This document shows positions 11,063-20,719 of a stretch of 64,000 bases of DNA, piece by piece. The position numbers and the translations under genes are program-made. Source of the stretch: Chrysoporthe austroafricana (Eukaryota > Ascomycota > Sordariomycetes > Diaporthales > Cryphonectriaceae). Positions within the stretch are counted from its first letter, which is position 1, and every line of letters starts with the position of its first letter. Location: contig JYIP02000002.1 in the NCBI GenBank assembly GCA_001051155.2, positions 1,743,583 to 1,807,582 on the forward strand, read 5' to 3'. The notes under the pieces were generated by a model that was not told where the DNA came from, did not search any database, and saw nothing but the letters and a program-made list of their open reading frames with translations.

Positions 11063-11093
11063 GGGGGGTGGGCGGCTAAGGGGTGTGGCGACT
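11063..11093 (-). repeat. Right terminal inverted repeat
   Basis: Perfect 31-bp inverse of 9241-9271, ending GTGGCGACT at 11093, followed by the TA target copy at 11094-11095. An extra subterminal copy of GTGGGCGGCT lies at 11051-11060. Confidence 0.95.
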
Positions 11094-11259
11094 TAATTTC
11101 AATGCTCATCTCTTCAGTTTCCTCATTACTTACGCCCTGCATATCAAGCCGAAAGTCGGTAGTCTTGTGAAATGTGCCGGGAGTCTTTGGCAGCCCCGTA
11201 AGCTTGCTATCAGGAATACCATTGATAAAGTCAACGAGAGCCTTAGATCCCTTGCCCAT

Positions 11260-12231
11260 GGTGATTAGATAGGAAGGATATAAAGTAGAAAATGCCAATA
11301 TAAATAAGAAGAGCCAGAAAGCTGTCCGACTTTTGTTATGGATGATACTGATCTTAATGATAAAAGGATATCTTTTAGTAGATATAAATACTCCTCTTTA
11401 TATATGTAGAAGTTGCAATACTCTTGGGCTTCGCTATATATAGCGAGAGGGGTAGCAGCGCGATGCAAGTCCCAATTATATTTTAGTTCTGAAGTGAAAC
11501 CAACTGTCGTGCGTTGGGCTCAGCAGCCTCTTAGGATTAACAAGGAAGCGCCGTAAAGGCCGATATGTGGGCCCTGGTATCTTGTATCACAGGCTCGTGA
11601 TGCTAGAACGACCGGGTTGGACCTTTAGCGCCGTGTGCTACCTCCAGCTGTCCAGCGTGGCGCTTACTTCCAAGGCTGTGTCAGATAGTAGACTGCCCTG
11701 GCATACTGTGGGCTGTACTCAAGCTCTATAGCCGCTCGAATTTTTTTTCCGGGGGGAGGGGGGATTACGGACTAGTGGTGCTTGAGCACATGATTCTAAT
11801 GGGAGTATTGCCAGGCAATTTGCACAACAGAAGTTCTTTTTTGTGCCAGCAAACGCACGCCTAAATTACCTCTCGGCGGCATGGAGTGTTCCATATCAAC
11901 GTTCGATGTTGAAATAGCTGCCATTTGCCCTTGAGGTAGAAGTCAGCTCTGGGTGGCCCAAACAGCCATAAGCAGGCAGTATGCACCGATGGTGCGCGAC
12001 ACCTTCCAAGATGTATCATGTCCCTCCGTCAGCTCGCATGGTGTTTTCGTCAGAGTTCGCGACGAGAGTCGCAAAGCGCTCGCCACAGCTGTTGTGGCTA
12101 CTGGCCACACGGTGGAACAATCGGCGGATTGATGAGAGCATCCAAGCAGATCTGTGATATGATTGTATCGGAAAATACCCAATTCAGGTTTCATCCATGT
12201 GTACATGTGCTGCAGCACGTAAGCAATAGAT
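11260..12231. other. AT-rich intergenic region
   Basis: Lies upstream of the split minus-strand ORF and of the acyltransferase remnant. It holds a G-run (gggggggaggggggg-like, near 11750-11765) and many stops. No convincing gene, RNA or repeat was noticed. Confidence 0.35.
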
Positions 12232-13799
12232 GTGCCAACTGAACTGCGGTTTTCCGTATTCGGCTTTCTCAATACATCTTCTTTCCGTATATGCAGCAAC
12301 TGTTTCGGAGTCTCGCTGACTGTTTGGTATACGACTCTTTCGCGCCCCGAAGTGGATCATGTCTGGTCCGTTGAGATTGGCTTGAATGGCTTTTCGGGTT
12401 GTTGGATTGATGTTCGGGAACTGACGACCCGGAACAGGTGTCCGGAAAGATCGAATGGCACATTCCAACCGAATTTTCGGCCTCACGACCCGCCCTAACA
12501 TTCGCTCACGTCGATCATGGAATCCCCGCCGCGTCACACCCAGCTGCATCCCGCATCCCGCGTCCTAGAACGCGGCCTGCCGTTGTGGGTGACCCAGATG
12601 AACTGGCGGATCTGGCGTGGGAGCCTGGATACAGACCAAATGGTATCAGGGACTATTTGACTTCAGATCGGCCTGTCCTAGGCTTACGGGTCAACTCATT
12701 CACAGATATGACATTCGTAGTCCTACAATGGCAACATGTTGCCTTTGATGCGCTAGGTATGCGATATGTCGTGGAGGCCTGGACATCTATGCTCTGGGGC
12801 CGAGAGGATCAGGTTCTCTCGCCGTGCAGCCCAGAGGTAGACCCCTTCGATGCCTTGGCAAAGGGCACGCGGCCTACTGAGGCGGGCCACGTCCTGTTGG
12901 ACCAGAAGTGTGGCATCGGTGGTATCATCAAATGGGGGCTTGGGTATGGTGTCGACATGCTTTTCAGGGCCAAAGAGAACAGGATGGTTTCCATGCCTGA
13001 ATCGTATTGGCGTGCGCAGCACCAGAAAGGCCTAGAGGAGCTTCGCGCTGAGGCCGCCGAGAAAGGCGAGGATGTGTCGAAGGTATTCTTGACCGAGAAT
13101 GATATCCTCACAGCCTGGATCATGCGCTGTGTCGTCGGTCCCAGTAACATGAATCCCGATCGCTTGGTATGTCCTGGTCTCTGATCAGTCCTGTATTCGC
13201 AAACCCTTCTAGATTTACATGGTGATTGAGCTTCTGCTGATCTGTGACCTGCCTCTCAGATTAACGGATCGATCGCAATGTCACTTCGGAAGAGCTTTGT
13301 GGATGATCTCATTCCTGCAGACACGGAACACCCTTATGTAGGCAACGCCTTCGGCTGGGCACATGTGCTCGTCCGCGCCGGCAATATCACATCCAAGCCG
13401 CTCAGCTGGCTCGCGCGCCAAGTCCGGCGAGCCATCAACGAGCAAGGCACACGCGCTCAGCACGAGGCTTACTATTCTATGGTGCGGACGGCGGGAACAG
13501 GCCTGCCAATCGTCACCTTCGGCGAAGGAGGCATGGCCCAGATCGGCTTCTCGAACTGGAGTAAGGCAGGTTTGTTCAATCTCGACTTTGCACCCGCCCG
13601 AAAGACACCGAAGAACGAAAATTTGCCGTGCACACCTTCTTACGTGCAGGAGAACCACGGACCGGTCAAGCCCGTAGATGGCTTCTTTATACTGGGCAAA
13701 GATTCAAAGGGAAACTACTGGACATCAGCGTACAAGGTGAAGGGAGAATGGGCCAAGCTTCAAGCCTACTTAGACAAGGAATTCGGTGCGGCGACATGA
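12232..13799 (+). pseudogene. BAHD/trichothecene 3-O-acetyltransferase-like, N-terminus decayed
   Basis: The C-terminal two thirds read well as a transferase of the PF02458 type in two exons, 12411-13166 and 13260-13799. The 93-nt intron (GTATGT...CTCAG, phase 0) joins NPDRL to INGSIAMSLRKSF. The acyltransfer motif HxxxD is present as QWQHVAFDALG, and FSNWSKAGLFNLDF occupies the place of the structural DFGWG-like motif. Such enzymes move acyl groups from CoA to hydroxyls of secondary metabolites. Upstream, MPTELRFSVF at 12232 resembles the family start but is in another frame. In the C-terminal frame, TGA stops at 12408 and further upstream break the link; no intron solves this cleanly. The gene is therefore probably broken, though an unrecognised first exon cannot be excluded. 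Confidence 0.65.
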
Positions 13800-14414
13800 T
13801 GACTTGAATGTGCAGAAAGCACCTCTCCGAACCTACCTTGAGAATCTTGACGGAGGACAAGACAACAACACCGGCGACTCTGAGGACAACGCAAACGACG
13901 AAAAACAAAGCTAAAGAGGCCCTCAGCAACCCTGACGAACAGCGTAATGTGAAATGACAGCTTGTGCAACTCAAGCAGACAAATCAGCTCGCTGAAATAT
14001 CCACACTGAGCAAGGCAACGAGTCCTTGGTGGGAAACGCCGAGGTACATGCATGCACAGGTTCTAAAGATGGTGATATCTACACCATACCAGGGTTCTAG
14101 ATAGGTTGAACAGTGGAGAAATGTTATTTGAGACTGTACTTTGTGCATATATGATACGACTACTGATGCATGTTGGTCAGGTTGGTCCACCAACGATTTT
14201 CAAACGTCAAGCTCCTGCCTTATTTGAAGGCGTCCAACAGGTACTGTAGTTTTAACCCTGCAGTCAGCGGCTCCCAACGGCCATGCTAATTATCCCTGTC
14301 AGTCTCCACCTAATTTACAGAGTGCATAGGTAGCTGACCGATGAATGCTCACTACCAATTTGCGGCACCTTTTGGGAAAGATCCCTCCTCAACGTTCTGC
14401 CCAGTGACTTCTCC
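13800..14414. other. Intergenic between two decayed genes
   Basis: Only short overlapping frames on both strands. No family pattern, RNA gene or repeat was noticed. Confidence 0.35.
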
Positions 14415-15595
14415 GTGGCCCATGTCCATTCTTCAGCAATCACTTCGACTGCGACGAAGGAAGGCAAGGTGCCTTTCAAGATTCCTGGGAAAGACATTCC
14501 TTGCTCAACATATTACAAGGTCTTTGGAAATTTGTCAAGCGGCGTCCCAGCGGTAGTCATCCTACACGGCGGTCCTGGTGTTGGGCATGGCATGAATTCC
14601 TTTTGCCTTTTGCAGATTCCTGGTTCAATTATGGCCTTCCGGTCGTCCTCTACGATCAAATTGGACGGCGGGCAACAAGACGTTTTGGCAGGAACCGCTG
14701 TTTATTGCGGAACTGAAGAACCTTCTAGACCATCTCAATCTTTGCGACGCCAATGGCCCGGATGTCCACCTCCTTGGCCATGGCATTGGCGGCAGACCGG
14801 CCACGGCCTTCGCCGCCAGTCGGCCACAAGAGTTACAGAAACTTGTACTCGCTAGTGCGCTGGCCAGTACCGAGCTCTCTATCCGAGGCAACGAACTACG
14901 GAGATGCGAGCTACCGTCAGAAACCCGCGAGATACTGGTATGCCGTCCCCTTCTCCCTACCACGGAGCCTCATCTCGTCTCTTTGAGAAGATGCCCCCAT
15001 GTCGCACTTTGGGCTTCACATCAGGGCTAATCCATATATAGGAGGAATGCGTTGCAAAGCGTGACTTCGAGAGCCCGGCCTTTAAGGCGGCTTCAATAAT
15101 CTATAGTAAGATCTTCTTTTGTCGGGAGGACCCGATGCCCGAGTTGATGATGCTGGCACTCCAACATCTGAGCGAGACGACTGTGAATCAAACAATGTTC
15201 GTTCTCAAATTCTTTCTCAGAACTCTAAGAATATTTATGACTCCCTTCTAGTCACGCTTGCCTATGTATGCAATCTAAGCTACCTGCTCTCTTTAAAGAC
15301 CTCGGCCACAAAGTTAACATACTTGTCCAGATTGGGTTCGTCTATCCACCTTAATCTTGGCGAGGGCTCAATGGCAGAGAGGACATGCATTCCGCGCCTT
15401 CCTCAGGTCAATGTCCCGACACTCGTCTATAACGCGGAATTTGATACTTTGCATGACATGTCCCAGGTACCATTCTTCGAGCTCGTTCCTCGAGTACTGT
15501 GGATCACATTTGCTAATGGAAGTCGCATGTGCCATCTCGAGCGCGGGCTGAGGGAGAGAGTTGTCAAGGTCGTCGGAGATTTTCTTACAAGCTAG
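14415..15595 (+). pseudogene. Proline-iminopeptidase-like alpha/beta hydrolase, frameshifted
   Basis: Pieces of one S33-type peptidase lie in order. KVPFKIPGKDIPCSTYYKVFG and the oxyanion motif HGGPG are in the first frame. HEFLLPFADSWFNYGLPVV with LYDQIG is in the second. HLLGHGIGG (nucleophile region; the Ser of GxSxG is replaced by Gly) is in a third. After a probable intron (14938-15041) comes the EECVAKRDF block, and last VNVPTLVYNAEFDTLHDMSQ with a C-terminal CHLE region. The first frame break coincides with a tandem duplication of GCATG at 14585-14594. A second break comes with loss of about ten residues after LYDQIG. Stops also follow TMFVLKFF. The loss of the catalytic Ser together with two frameshifts makes it non-functional. 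Confidence 0.85.
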
Positions 15596-17106
15596 AGCAG
15601 CGTGACAAGATCAGTCTTGTGCTTCGTACATTGCCAAGCTACAGTGATATCCAGTCCGCAGCACGGAAAATAGGATTTATAATGCCCACATTCCATACAC
15701 GCATATGCGTCATCGAATCGCAATTCCTAGGGGGCACAAAGGACAACTACGTTCAAAATAAGTATTAGCATAAATTGGACTATGTAGTGTTAGCTATATG
15801 CTTTGGTCTACGGGTTTAGTCTCAATCTAGATTTGTGATCTCTAGTAATCAGGCCGCAGGGCATCTACTACAGCAAGTGATCTCCGAAGTGCATCCGAAT
15901 TATTAGTGGCATTTACTAGCTCCTATATGACAGAAGGTTCACCTGCAGATATCATTGCGAATTCCAAGGCTTTCGTCTCAACACTTTGGGTATAAGTTAG
16001 GGCTTCTAATCGCAGCACCTGGAGCCGTGTCGCTTCCGTATATGTCCAGGCCAGCCAGGCCCATACACTGCAGCTTTATGTGGCTGGTAACACCTCACCC
16101 AAGTTCCGAAGTGCATATCCAAACACCTGTTTGCTTGGGGAGGTACGCTCAAGGGTGTATATACTGCGTGACTGTCTATGTAGTACCTCTCTTCAAACTT
16201 CTACACTCAGTGCCATTTCAGACACCGAGAAGCCATTGAAGCAAAGACATGATCTCTCTCAGGCTGTGCAGCCGTGAAGAGCCGCACGGTCCACAGCACA
16301 TCCATGTAAGTCCATTGGTCAGCATCAGAGCTGTTGCCCCACTCACCACCCCGAAGGACCAAGAAGAAAATGTATCCTTGATTAGTTGATACAGCAACTA
16401 GAGCTCAAAATGTGACGTATCCATTCAATATTTGAAAGAATGGTATTGGGCCGAAATCAGGTACTCAAGCCAACAAATCCCCCCCCCCTCTCTCGGACCT
16501 TCAGGCGTTACAACGCCTTGTAGTATCAAAGCCCCAAATGGCCATAAGTTTGTATACCCTATTCTCTGGACACTTCACGGTGTTGAAACTTGAGAGTATT
16601 CTAGGGAAGCTTAAGTGTGTCTTGAAGACATATGGATTGTCACCTTACTAGACAGGCTTTCAATTTGCCTTCTTCACTACCTAGATAATCTTGAAAAGTA
16701 ATTTCTGCATCCCCTTATTATTAGCCATATGATAATGAGAAAGCATTCTCACGCCTTCCAGAGTCAAACGAATTACTGGCAATCCTTTGTATTGATGAAA
16801 ATGTCCGCTCGGGGGCTCTTGCTGTAAAAGAAAAAAAAAGTTGTAGTGGCCCAGGTGACTGGAGCGAAAGATCGACCCAGCTACCTGCAGTTATTTTAAG
16901 GCCAAAACAAGTGTCTGTGAGATCTCAGTGAAAGATTCAGCATTGCCATTGTTATGTGGCTTGTACTGGCCTTCTTCCACACATTTATTTCGTTTTCGGA
17001 GCCAGAAGAATCGATTTCCCTAGCAGACAATGGGCAAGAGCACCCCCAGGCCTAATTCAGCCCTACAAGACCCCTCGAAAATTATGATTACCAGCGTGTT
17101 GTACAA
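15596..17106. other. Gene-poor, low-confidence relics only
   Basis: 1.5 kb with stops in all frames. Minus-strand fragments around 16000-16350 have protein-like stretches, but they are broken by stops and I cannot assign them. A C-run lies near 16481-16490. No tRNA was seen. Confidence 0.35.
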
Positions 17107-17994
17107 ATGGGCAATAAGTCGCCCAAGCAGGCAATGAGGACCAAAGCGCATCCAAATGCAAGTCTCAACATACAACGCGATAGAAGGAGTAAAAATATTG
17201 AAGATCTGTCAGACTTCAGCGTCCATCAGCTCGGAACGCTGATCGTTTTCAAATTCCATTCACCTAAACTTCAACATCAGGCCTTGGCCAGGCTGGAAAC
17301 ATTCTACGAATCGAAGGCGAGTACCAAAATATACATCGACATCGCGGAAGCCGAAACGAAAAGACTCTGTCCCCATTACGAAGCTTTCAACTTTCCCATC
17401 AGTGCCGTGCACGACTGGTTAGGTGCCATGCGGGCTGCAGAAGCGGCCACACCCCAAAGCATCGGAAGCAACGTTGGAAGGCCATCCGACGACTGGTGGC
17501 GTCCATTCACAAACACTGCAGAATCTCGCCTTCTTTCCCATCTCCTCCAGGTTGGCTGTCTCGGGAAGCTACCAGCACGTGGTGGATTACCAAGCTACCT
17601 CATCTCTGTCTCTGACAAATCCTCAATCCCACACGAGGCCTTGCACGCCCTTTACTTCTTACACTCAGGCTACAGGGGCGAGTCACAGCAGGTATGGGAT
17701 GGACTTTCTAATAAGTGCCGATCGATCATACAGCAGGACATGGCCCTGAGAGGCTACGGGTCGCATGTCTGGGTCGACGAGTTCCAGGCGTATATCAGCG
17801 AGAACGAGGCCGAGTTCGGGAACAAGACGAAAGAGGAGTGCATGGGAGCGAAGAAGGTGCTTGTGTCAGCACAGATATCTGCATGGCGAGAGCTCGGTAT
17901 GGATATCGCTGCCCTTGCTAGAGGTCTCAAGGCCAGAGATCCAGAAAAACGGCAGGTACGCCCGTTGCCGGCGAGAAGGTCGCAGGGGGTTTAG
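17107..17994 (+). CDS. Hypothetical protein with a HEALH motif, possible zincin-like fold
   Basis: A 295-residue frame from the first ATG. The first 35 residues are basic and disordered-looking, and the rest is a well-balanced globular sequence. Residues 176-180 are HEALH, within the hydrophobic helix PHEALHALYFLHSGYR. Forty-five residues later comes DEFQAYISENEAEFG (residues 224-238). A HEXXH helix followed by an Asp/Glu-rich helix is the arrangement of zinc metallopeptidases, so a zincin-like enzyme is possible, but I cannot name a family. There is no signal peptide or transmembrane segment. The C-terminus is uncertain: a donor-like GTACGC at about 17956 and an acceptor at about 18080 (CTCGCAG) would replace the last residues (VRPLPARRSQGV) with a downstream exon. 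Its neighbours are not obviously related. Confidence 0.65.
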   Translation: MGNKSPKQAMRTKAHPNASLNIQRDRRSKNIEDLSDFSVHQLGTLIVFKFHSPKLQHQALARLETFYESKASTKIYIDIAEAETKRLCPHYEAFNFPISAVHDWLGAMRAAEAATPQSIGSNVGRPSDDWWRPFTNTAESRLLSHLLQVGCLGKLPARGGLPSYLISVSDKSSIPHEALHALYFLHSGYRGESQQVWDGLSNKCRSIIQQDMALRGYGSHVWVDEFQAYISENEAEFGNKTKEECMGAKKVLVSAQISAWRELGMDIAALARGLKARDPEKRQVRPLPARRSQGV

Positions 17995-18864
17995 AGTCAC
18001 GTTCGGTCGCGGGCAATAGTTCACTGAAGCTTTGCGAAATCATTAGCCTAAGAATTGATACGTCAACACTCCTCTCGCAGGAGACTTTGGGAGATATCAA
18101 GGGGCAGTATATCCACCAGCTAATTAATTACCTAACGTCCACCTGGCCGCGCGTTTCACTTCAAGTGCCTCAGCCTTCACATAGACTCGAATTTGGAAGG
18201 GTTCGACGTGGATCTCAGTCACATAAATGCATGGCACTATTTTGGAAACACGTCACAGGAGGTCTAGGCTATCTACAAGAGTGGTCTTGGCCCGGCGAAA
18301 CAGTAATACGTAGTCTGCCAGTCACTCGGTGTGCCGGCCTCGCCGCCTTCGGCCTGGTGCACTACATTCGCCTTGAACTAACTGGTGTCTCACCCGATCA
18401 CATTGGCGCTTAATCATCTAGGTACCTCGGGCAAACATAGGCCGGAGCTACTGGCATCCAGTCAGAAGAAATGGGTGCGCAGATGTAGGTGAGACGTGCA
18501 AGAGGTTGCGATGAGAATAGCAGTGACCTAAAGAATCAAGGGTCTTGTCATCTCAAACCTCCGAAAGGGAATTGAACACATTCGGAATTTCAGAACAAAT
18601 GCACATGGAGTACAGTCATGAATGGTGATGGGGAAACCAAAGAAATACGCTAGTTATAGATTTGAGATTTTCCCTCATCCACGCTCGCCGCACTTGGTAT
18701 GGTCCCACCCGTGTTATCCGGACTCGTGCAATTCCATCATCATCTGGTTTTAGAAAGTTCGAAAATCAAAACTTGACGACCTTCATTGCATTTCTCATGG
18801 CGCACTCTGGCATGGGTATTCGTCCAGGTTTGCCTGGGCGCTCAGCGCATTCGAATTCACAAAA
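17995..18864. other. Intergenic; possible 3' exon of the upstream gene
   Basis: A 108-codon frame at 18087-18413 has no recognisable features. It could hold an alternative last exon for the HEALH protein or be chance. The remainder is the upstream region of the rhodopsin-domain gene. Confidence 0.3.
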
Positions 18865-20253
18865 ATGCCGACCACACCGACTTCAGGTCCTATTCCGCCG
18901 CGAGGTTGGTCTCTGGCGCTCATATGCGTGACTGGGGTGTTGTGGACTATCTCTGTCGTCTTGGTTTGCCTCAGGTTATATCTGCGTGCTCACAGGCGGC
19001 AACAGGTCAGAATGTGGGGCTGGGATGATATCATGGCGCTTGCTGGACTGGTGAGCTCAGGCTTCAGAACAGCCAAAACTCATACTGACTCACGCGTATT
19101 CGGATGTGTAGATTGTATTCAGTGTCCTCTGCGCTTTCATGAGTAAGTGCAGTTCTCCGTCAACGGTGGGAGAGAAACCCGACAGGAAGCCATTTTGAGC
19201 AACGAAAGATTCCGTATCGAGAGGGCCCAGCGCTGATCAACTGGAGCAACAGTCTTTGGTTCATGCTTTGGCTTCGGTGTCCCGCCGCAATACCTCAGTG
19301 AAGACAACTCGATCATTGGGCTCAAATACTTCACCTTATCCGAAGCGACGTATTTCATTGTCCAGGGATGCATCAAGACCTCCATCGGCATCACTGTTCT
19401 ACGTACAGTTTGCACCACACGTGCCCACACGTATATCGTATACGGTATAATCACGTCGACTGTGCTGATATTTCTGGGCTTTTTCGTCTGGCTCTTCTCC
19501 AGTTGCCGGCCTGTCGCAGCTCATTGGGATAGGACACTAGGAAGATGCAACTACAACGGCTATGCTGCGCTACTTCATCTGATATCTGCCGTTGCGGTTT
19601 TGACAGATGTAGTATTCACTTTCATGCTTGTATGGGCCATTTGGAAGGTACAGATCCCCGCCAGAAACAAGTACATACTCATGGGTATTTTCTCACTCGG
19701 GTCGCTCGCCGTTGTGGCCTGTGCTGTCCGTTGGTCACTTGTGGGGGTCATGTTAGATTCTCAGTCCACATGGTTTCTTTGTAAGTGTCCATTTGAGTCG
19801 TCGATCGGCCACTGAGCTCTGATAGGTTGACTACGAAACTGACAAATTTGGCTACTATATGTAGATCGGTTATCTTGGATTGCAGCGTTAACAATAATCG
19901 AATGTGCCGTTGGCCTTATAGCCGGGTCCATGCTATTTCTTGGAAGACTTTTTCGTTTCCACAAGTCAACGAAGACAGATCCCGAACAAACCCCGATTGC
20001 GAAACGAACAATTGGAGGGACACCATTCACACCCCCGAGGAGACCTGAGAATATTTTAATGTCACTTGTTCCGAGAGGCAAAGGAGAAAGCAGCACATAC
20101 ATCTCGAGTACTGCATCACATAGCCGTGCGCAAGACGCAGGAGTGGGTCATCAGTCTATCATGAAGGAGATGTCTTTCACAGTTTCACGGACAGCACCGG
20201 GTAAAGTGCGGAGTGATTCGTGTAGTCGAGACAGTGGTTATTATCCGAAATAA
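18865..20253 (+). CDS. SAT4/PTH11-type rhodopsin-domain integral membrane protein
   Basis: Four exons, 18865-19050, 19112-19142, 19253-19780 and 19865-20253, join to 1134 nt (377 residues). All introns are GT-AG (GTGAGC, GTAAGT, GTAAGT donors) and the phases agree. Seven hydrophobic segments are visible, starting with SLALICVTGVLWTISVVLVC. The family patterns are RMWGWDDIMALAG after TM1, the block GLKYFTLSEATYFIVQGCIK, then SCRPVAAHWD with GRCNYNGYAALLHL, and the last helix WIAALTIIECAVGLIAGS. The C-terminal tail of about 90 residues is Ser/Thr-rich and basic, as in cytosolic signalling tails. It lies in the plasma membrane by analogy. Relatives are GPCR-like proteins with mostly unknown ligands. 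The gene appears intact despite decayed genes upstream. Confidence 0.88.
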
Positions 20254-20719
20254 CAAAGATAAGTGAGAACAATTACACTTGTCATCCAAAGGTGGGGCTA
20301 CCTACGAAGTACCCAGCAAACTACTGTCTGCGATGTCATGCGTTGAGAAGTCTCCGATAATTTATCTTATGAGCAAGTTTTATTTTTATTACTGAATTTT
20401 CAAGTGGATATGTAGGAACTTATGTAGTGGATCAAAATTAGTTAGACAATGCAGTCATACCATAATTGGGTTGTACTGCTAAGATCAATCAGTCATGGTA
20501 TAATTACTCAAACTAGGGAAAGTTGGTGAGCAATTTGAACAGAAAATCGTATAGCTCGCTTAATGAGAATGCTTTCTATACTAATAATAAAATCATGAGT
20601 TGAATGGACCGACGTCAGGTTCAGCGCTCAAAATCGGCGGGCATGATACCAAGAGATGACTAGACCGTTCGATACCACGCATTCGTTCCTGTTACCAAAG
20701 GTACCATATGTTTCGACTT
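20254..20719. other. Convergent intergenic region
   Basis: AT-rich 3' flank of the rhodopsin-domain gene (+) and the amidase (-). No ORF, RNA or repeat was noticed. Confidence 0.4.

Larger units (their letters stand above)
9241..11093 (+). mobile_element. Fot1/pogo-type DNA transposon with 31-bp TIRs
   Basis: An 1853-bp element bounded by perfect 31-bp terminal inverted repeats starting AGTCGCCACACCCC. It is flanked on both sides by TA (9239-9240 and 11094-11095), the target duplication of the Tc1/mariner superfamily. One internal frame spans 9394-10992 and encodes a DDE transposase. The right end carries an extra direct copy of GTGGGCGGCT at 11051-11060, matching the TIR copy at 11069-11078. 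The ends are intact, so the element could still be mobilised in trans, but its own transposase is dead. Confidence 0.93.
9042..11259 (-). pseudogene. 120-codon ORF split by a Fot1/pogo insertion
   Basis: Two minus-strand pieces flank the transposon. The 5' piece runs from the ATG at 11259 (MGKGSKALVDFINGIPDSKL) to 11094. The 3' piece runs from 9238 to the TAG at 9042-9044 (ends TARQIKADLMGKRKI). If the element is removed and one TA target copy kept, the parts total 363 nt, exactly 121 codons in one frame. One internal TAG remains at codon 61, just before MTSSKPPKHN. It would be explained by CAG to TAG, the same class of change seen in the transposon. The product would be small, basic and Lys/Thr/Pro-rich, with no signal peptide or membrane segment. 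I recognise no family. It could be a host gene or part of an older mobile element. Confidence 0.6.

Noticed and set aside
12184..12549. 121-codon minus-strand ORF opposite the acyltransferase start
   Set aside because: It overlaps the decayed acyltransferase N-terminus and has no family features; likely an antisense shadow.
18087..18413. 108-codon + strand ORF after the HEALH gene
   Set aside because: No features of its own. It might contribute an alternative exon, but joining it cannot be supported from sequence alone.
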